A DNA stretch of 64,000 nucleotides from Rallus limicola (lineage: Eukaryota > Chordata > Aves > Gruiformes > Rallidae): the NCBI GenBank assembly GCA_022605955.1, contig JAKCOZ010000018.1:6828001-6892000 (forward strand), in the 5' to 3' direction. The notes below the pieces were generated by a model. That model worked only from the letters and a program-made list of their open reading frames with translations, did not search any database and was not told the DNA's origin. How positions within the stretch are numbered: the stretch's first letter is position 1; every line of letters begins with the position of its first letter. This document shows positions 61,069-64,000 of the stretch, in pieces. The translations under genes and the position numbers were made by a program.

Positions 61069-63343
61069 TGGGTTTTTTTCCATCCTTGCCATTAGCAGAG
61101 AGAAAAAAATGCAAAACACAGACAAAAATTTTCCTTGTTAAAGCCGAGTCATACTGGAATTCAGCAGGGGACTTATAACAGCTAGCCACAGGGGCTGGGT
61201 GCCTCCTGTAGCACATGGAGAACGCAAGCATCATTCTGCTTCTGAACAGCATCCACTCTAGTACCTATGTAAACTCACTGAAGTTAGGCGTTTGCCCTGG
61301 TTCTTTCTTCACAACTATACTGTAAACCTCTGTGAATTCAGCATTCCAAGTAATAAATTTTCAAATGTTATACAAGCTGCAGTGCAACTGGTTACTCTTA
61401 CATTCTCACATTCAATGTACAATTTTGTAAACATTTTACATTTGGGGCTGTTTCTAGCTAATTCCAGGAGGTCCCTGCTCTCTTATCTGCATATTGTAAA
61501 AAGTGAGAGGAAGTCTCTTCTGCCTAGTTTTCTTCTGAAGCAGATCCTTAGAGGCTGAGGGAAGAGCAAGAATGCTTGCGGTGCAGTGGAGGTGCTCAGG
61601 GGAGGATGCTGAAGGTAAGGCCTGAGCCCAGCCCCTAGGGGAACCCCTGGGGCATGTGATTCATTGCAGTGCTGTTTTGGCCCAGTTCAGACTGAGCATA
61701 CTGAATCTGTCAGCATGACATAGAGCGCTTTACTTGTCCCACCCCAAACAAATGTGTGGAAGAAAGATGAGAAATTTTTTGTCCAAACTTAGCACTGCTT
61801 CATTTTCCAGTAAATATACTAATTGGTTAATCACTAATGACAAATGTCATCCAATGTGTATTATACATAATAGAAAAGACTTATCAAGTGTTCCATGCTG
61901 AGTCTCTTTCATCAGTATGATGCTATCTCTCCTGAGAAGATCTGATTCCCACTCTTCTGTAATCTTTACCATCTTTAAAAAGTTCTTGTAGGCCTCCACC
62001 AATTCCAGAGAGGCTTGCAACAGCAGCAGTGTGTTCTCCCTCTTCTCCTTTGAAGTCTTAATTTAGTTGCAGTCTTTAAACACATCCTGTATTTTTCTGT
62101 CCTGGAAGGACTCCTTCCTCCTCCAGACCCTCAGTGAGGGAGGGACTGTACGTGCTCTGTGTCAGCATCTCCAGGAGGCTGAACTGTGTCTTGGGGCTGC
62201 AGAGTTCTACAGGTTGCAGCAACTGGGACGTTTCTGGCTTGCTGCTGGAAATATTAGGAAGCTGTGTTAAATATCCAGTCTTACCCTTCTTCACCTCAAG
62301 GCCCAGTCCTACTTACAGGTGTCTCAGCAGGGCCATTTGCAGGAGCTGAGTTGGTTTGGACTCAGCCTGATGAGCTGAGTTCCTGCTTTTGGATTCTTGT
62401 ATAGAAGGGAAAGCAGGTGGGGAAAGGCAAAGGGTACAGGTTGCTGAGAGCAGCAAAAAGCTTTTCCAGCTACATTCTCAGTGAGTGAAAGCCTAGGAAA
62501 GCCAGGACGACTGCTACTGGGGTGGGGGCCAGGGCAAAGGTGGCCTGTACTTGGGGGCAGACAGCCTGCCAGCTACAGCCAAAATTTGTTCCCTCTCCTA
62601 CCAAAACTGCTCCCTGCATGGAAGCACCTAGATGGGAGGGGGATGTATCTTCATATCTGACAGAATATGGAACCTCCTCCACCTTAAATGTCTCAGGGTC
62701 CAGAACAGCAAATATGATTTCTGCCTGGAAACAGATTCAATTTTTTCCTCTCACAATTGCTGATGTGACATGCCTTACATCCACCAACTGTCACGTTTTA
62801 CATTTGTCGATCCCTCCTCAAAATACAGTTTAGATGGGACTTTCTGGAATATTTAACTAGTCATTTAAGCTCTGAAGACATTTGATCCCAGCTCCCAGTG
62901 TTGGGATGATTGTACGTTCCCCACTGTAATGCCAAAAATTTTCTAAGCTTTTGCTGAAGTTGTACAGCAGAGAGTTTGCAGAAAGGAAGCTCTAAGAAGA
63001 GCCCCTTCCATCATAACTCTTCCTGCCCACCTGCCCTCCCCACCTAGCACATGCTCTGTGCTGTCTTGTTCTTTGTAAAAAGCCTCAGGCGAGTGAAATC
63101 TCAGGAGATAGGGCTGCCCAGGTTGAGGTAATACTGACTGCCTAGTTTGCCAAATTAGTCTATAATTACATTCTTAAACTCGTCCATTTTCATGGTTAAT
63201 TTGGCTGGCAGAAAAGGAAGAAGCTATTTTTGCAGCATATATGCACCATATGAATATAATTACTTACTTACATTGCAGACTGCAGGACCGAATGCTTTTG
63301 AAAAAAAATTTCTAATGAGCATGAGCAGGCCGTGCTGTTTGCA

Positions 63344-63357
63344 GTTGCCTGGGTAAC
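63344..63357. promoter_or_regulatory. RFX X-box-like palindrome
   Basis: GTTGCC-TG-GGTAAC matches the two-half-site X-box recognised by RFX factors (GTHNCC, two bases, GGNAAC). RFX proteins control ciliary and some neural genes. Nearby sequence (63140-63370) has further ATTA and TAATTA-type cores. Function is inferred from the motif only. Confidence 0.35.
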
Positions 63358-64000
63358 CTTTACCTGCTCATTCAGTTACAAGTGGAGGAATATATACTAA
63401 TTCTGATATTTGGGCTCTACCCTAAAGTATTTTATGGAGATAGGAAAGGTCAAAAAACATCTTTAAGCCTGCCCCTTCTGCATGCATCAGAGAAAATGAT
63501 CAAGCAATTGATCCCTTACACGGGAGAGCTGGGTATGAGCAGAATAGAAAGGAGCTAGTCCCCTTTGCTTCTGCATCTAATTGTGAATTCTGTCCTGTGA
63601 TGACAGGCATAAGTACAGCATTGTGAGCACTGCATTAAGTCTCATTGGACTTTCAGGAACAGTTCTGAAGCCCAGGCATGGGGATTGCAAAGGGTTTTTT
63701 TCCATTTGCACTGTCAAGAGGTCCACAGGACCCCACTGAGGGCACCCAGGCTTTCATGGCCCCCCAGCCTGCGTTGCTGAACAGGGCTGACTCTGCAGAG
63801 CACTCAGAAACTTCAGTTAACGCAGACAATGTCTATCTGCTTTCACAGTGCTGCTTCCTGCGGGGAACATATTTTCTCTGTGCAATTCAATGAGCTGCTT
63901 GAAATTTCTAAATTACTTGTGTCCTAGTAACCTTGGAGACTACATTCCTCCTACTGCTATAACAAAATCTTTGGAATCAAAGTTTAGTGGCCTTTGGAGC

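Larger units (their letters stand above)
60014..64000. other. Single-copy noncoding sequence, motif-rich at the right end
   Basis: No gene recognised. It includes a perfect 15-bp hairpin (61020-61068), an exon-like stretch with a strong donor (about 61544-61614, AAG|GTAAGG) and a weaker acceptor, GC-richer sequence around 62000-62700 with short overlapping frames, and an RFX X-box-like palindrome (63344-63357) within a region that has the look of a conserved noncoding element. Confidence 0.5.

Noticed and set aside
61544..61614. 71-bp segment with a strong AAG|GTAAGG donor and one open frame
   Set aside because: The acceptor region is mixed, with several competing AGs, and no neighbouring partner exon was seen. 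Kept only as a note in the block description.
1..64000. Bacterial, phage or plasmid features (operons, Shine-Dalgarno sites, CRISPR, IS elements)
   Set aside because: Avian CR1 LINEs, CpG depletion and the absence of long open frames show vertebrate nuclear DNA. No regularly spaced repeats or transposase genes were seen.
1..64000. tRNA or rRNA genes and endogenous retrovirus LTRs
   Set aside because: No tRNA B-box in a foldable context and no rRNA-like stretch was found. No paired LTRs, primer-binding site or retroviral reading frame was recognised by eye. Degraded solo LTRs could still be missed.

Overview
This window looks like nuclear DNA from a bird, and it appears to be intergenic or intronic. 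The clearest evidence is a set of CR1 LINE fragments. Two carry the avian-type 3' end (…TTCTATGATT in forward copies, AGAATCA… in inverted ones). Two still encode the end of the CR1 reverse transcriptase, finishing in the residues VLRDMV. Repeat density is low: six CR1 pieces cover roughly 2.5 kb, about 4%. The sequence is AT-rich and poor in CpG, as is usual for gene-poor parts of bird genomes.

I find no convincing complete protein-coding gene, rRNA, tRNA, CRISPR array, bacterial operon or intact mobile element. The longest open frame is 164 codons, starts at TTG and matches no family I know. The other open frames are short, lie on both strands, overlap one another and look like chance. The only reading frames I can assign to a family are decayed CR1 ORF2 remnants near 19357-19664, 23440-23905, 27258-27850, 34984-35922 and 36038-36205.

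Layout. 1-19356 is single-copy noncoding sequence with homopolymer tracts, a CTCF-like site near 2000, a paired-homeodomain-type palindrome at 5928, a probable MIR scrap at 13040 and a strong hairpin at 14621. 19357-36205 holds five of the six CR1 pieces, a G13-T-G6 tract at 24240, and a CpG- and homeobox-motif-rich stretch at 24470-25440. 36206-64000 is again mostly unique. It contains a TATA-like orphan promoter motif at 38904, a cluster of POU-type motifs at 40166-40450, several young tandem duplications (47960, 48464, 57122, 59928), a 15-bp perfect hairpin at 61020 and an RFX X-box-like palindrome at 63344.

Five short segments have good splice-site context on both sides and stay open in at least one frame: 4178-4247, 11451-11516, 17419-17506 and 24830-24947 on the plus strand, and 33593-33656 on the minus strand. 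The first three are phase-compatible with one another. They are the best leads for an unrecognised gene here. Vertebrate introns are full of such decoys, so I rate each as low confidence. I see no sign of a new multi-gene system.
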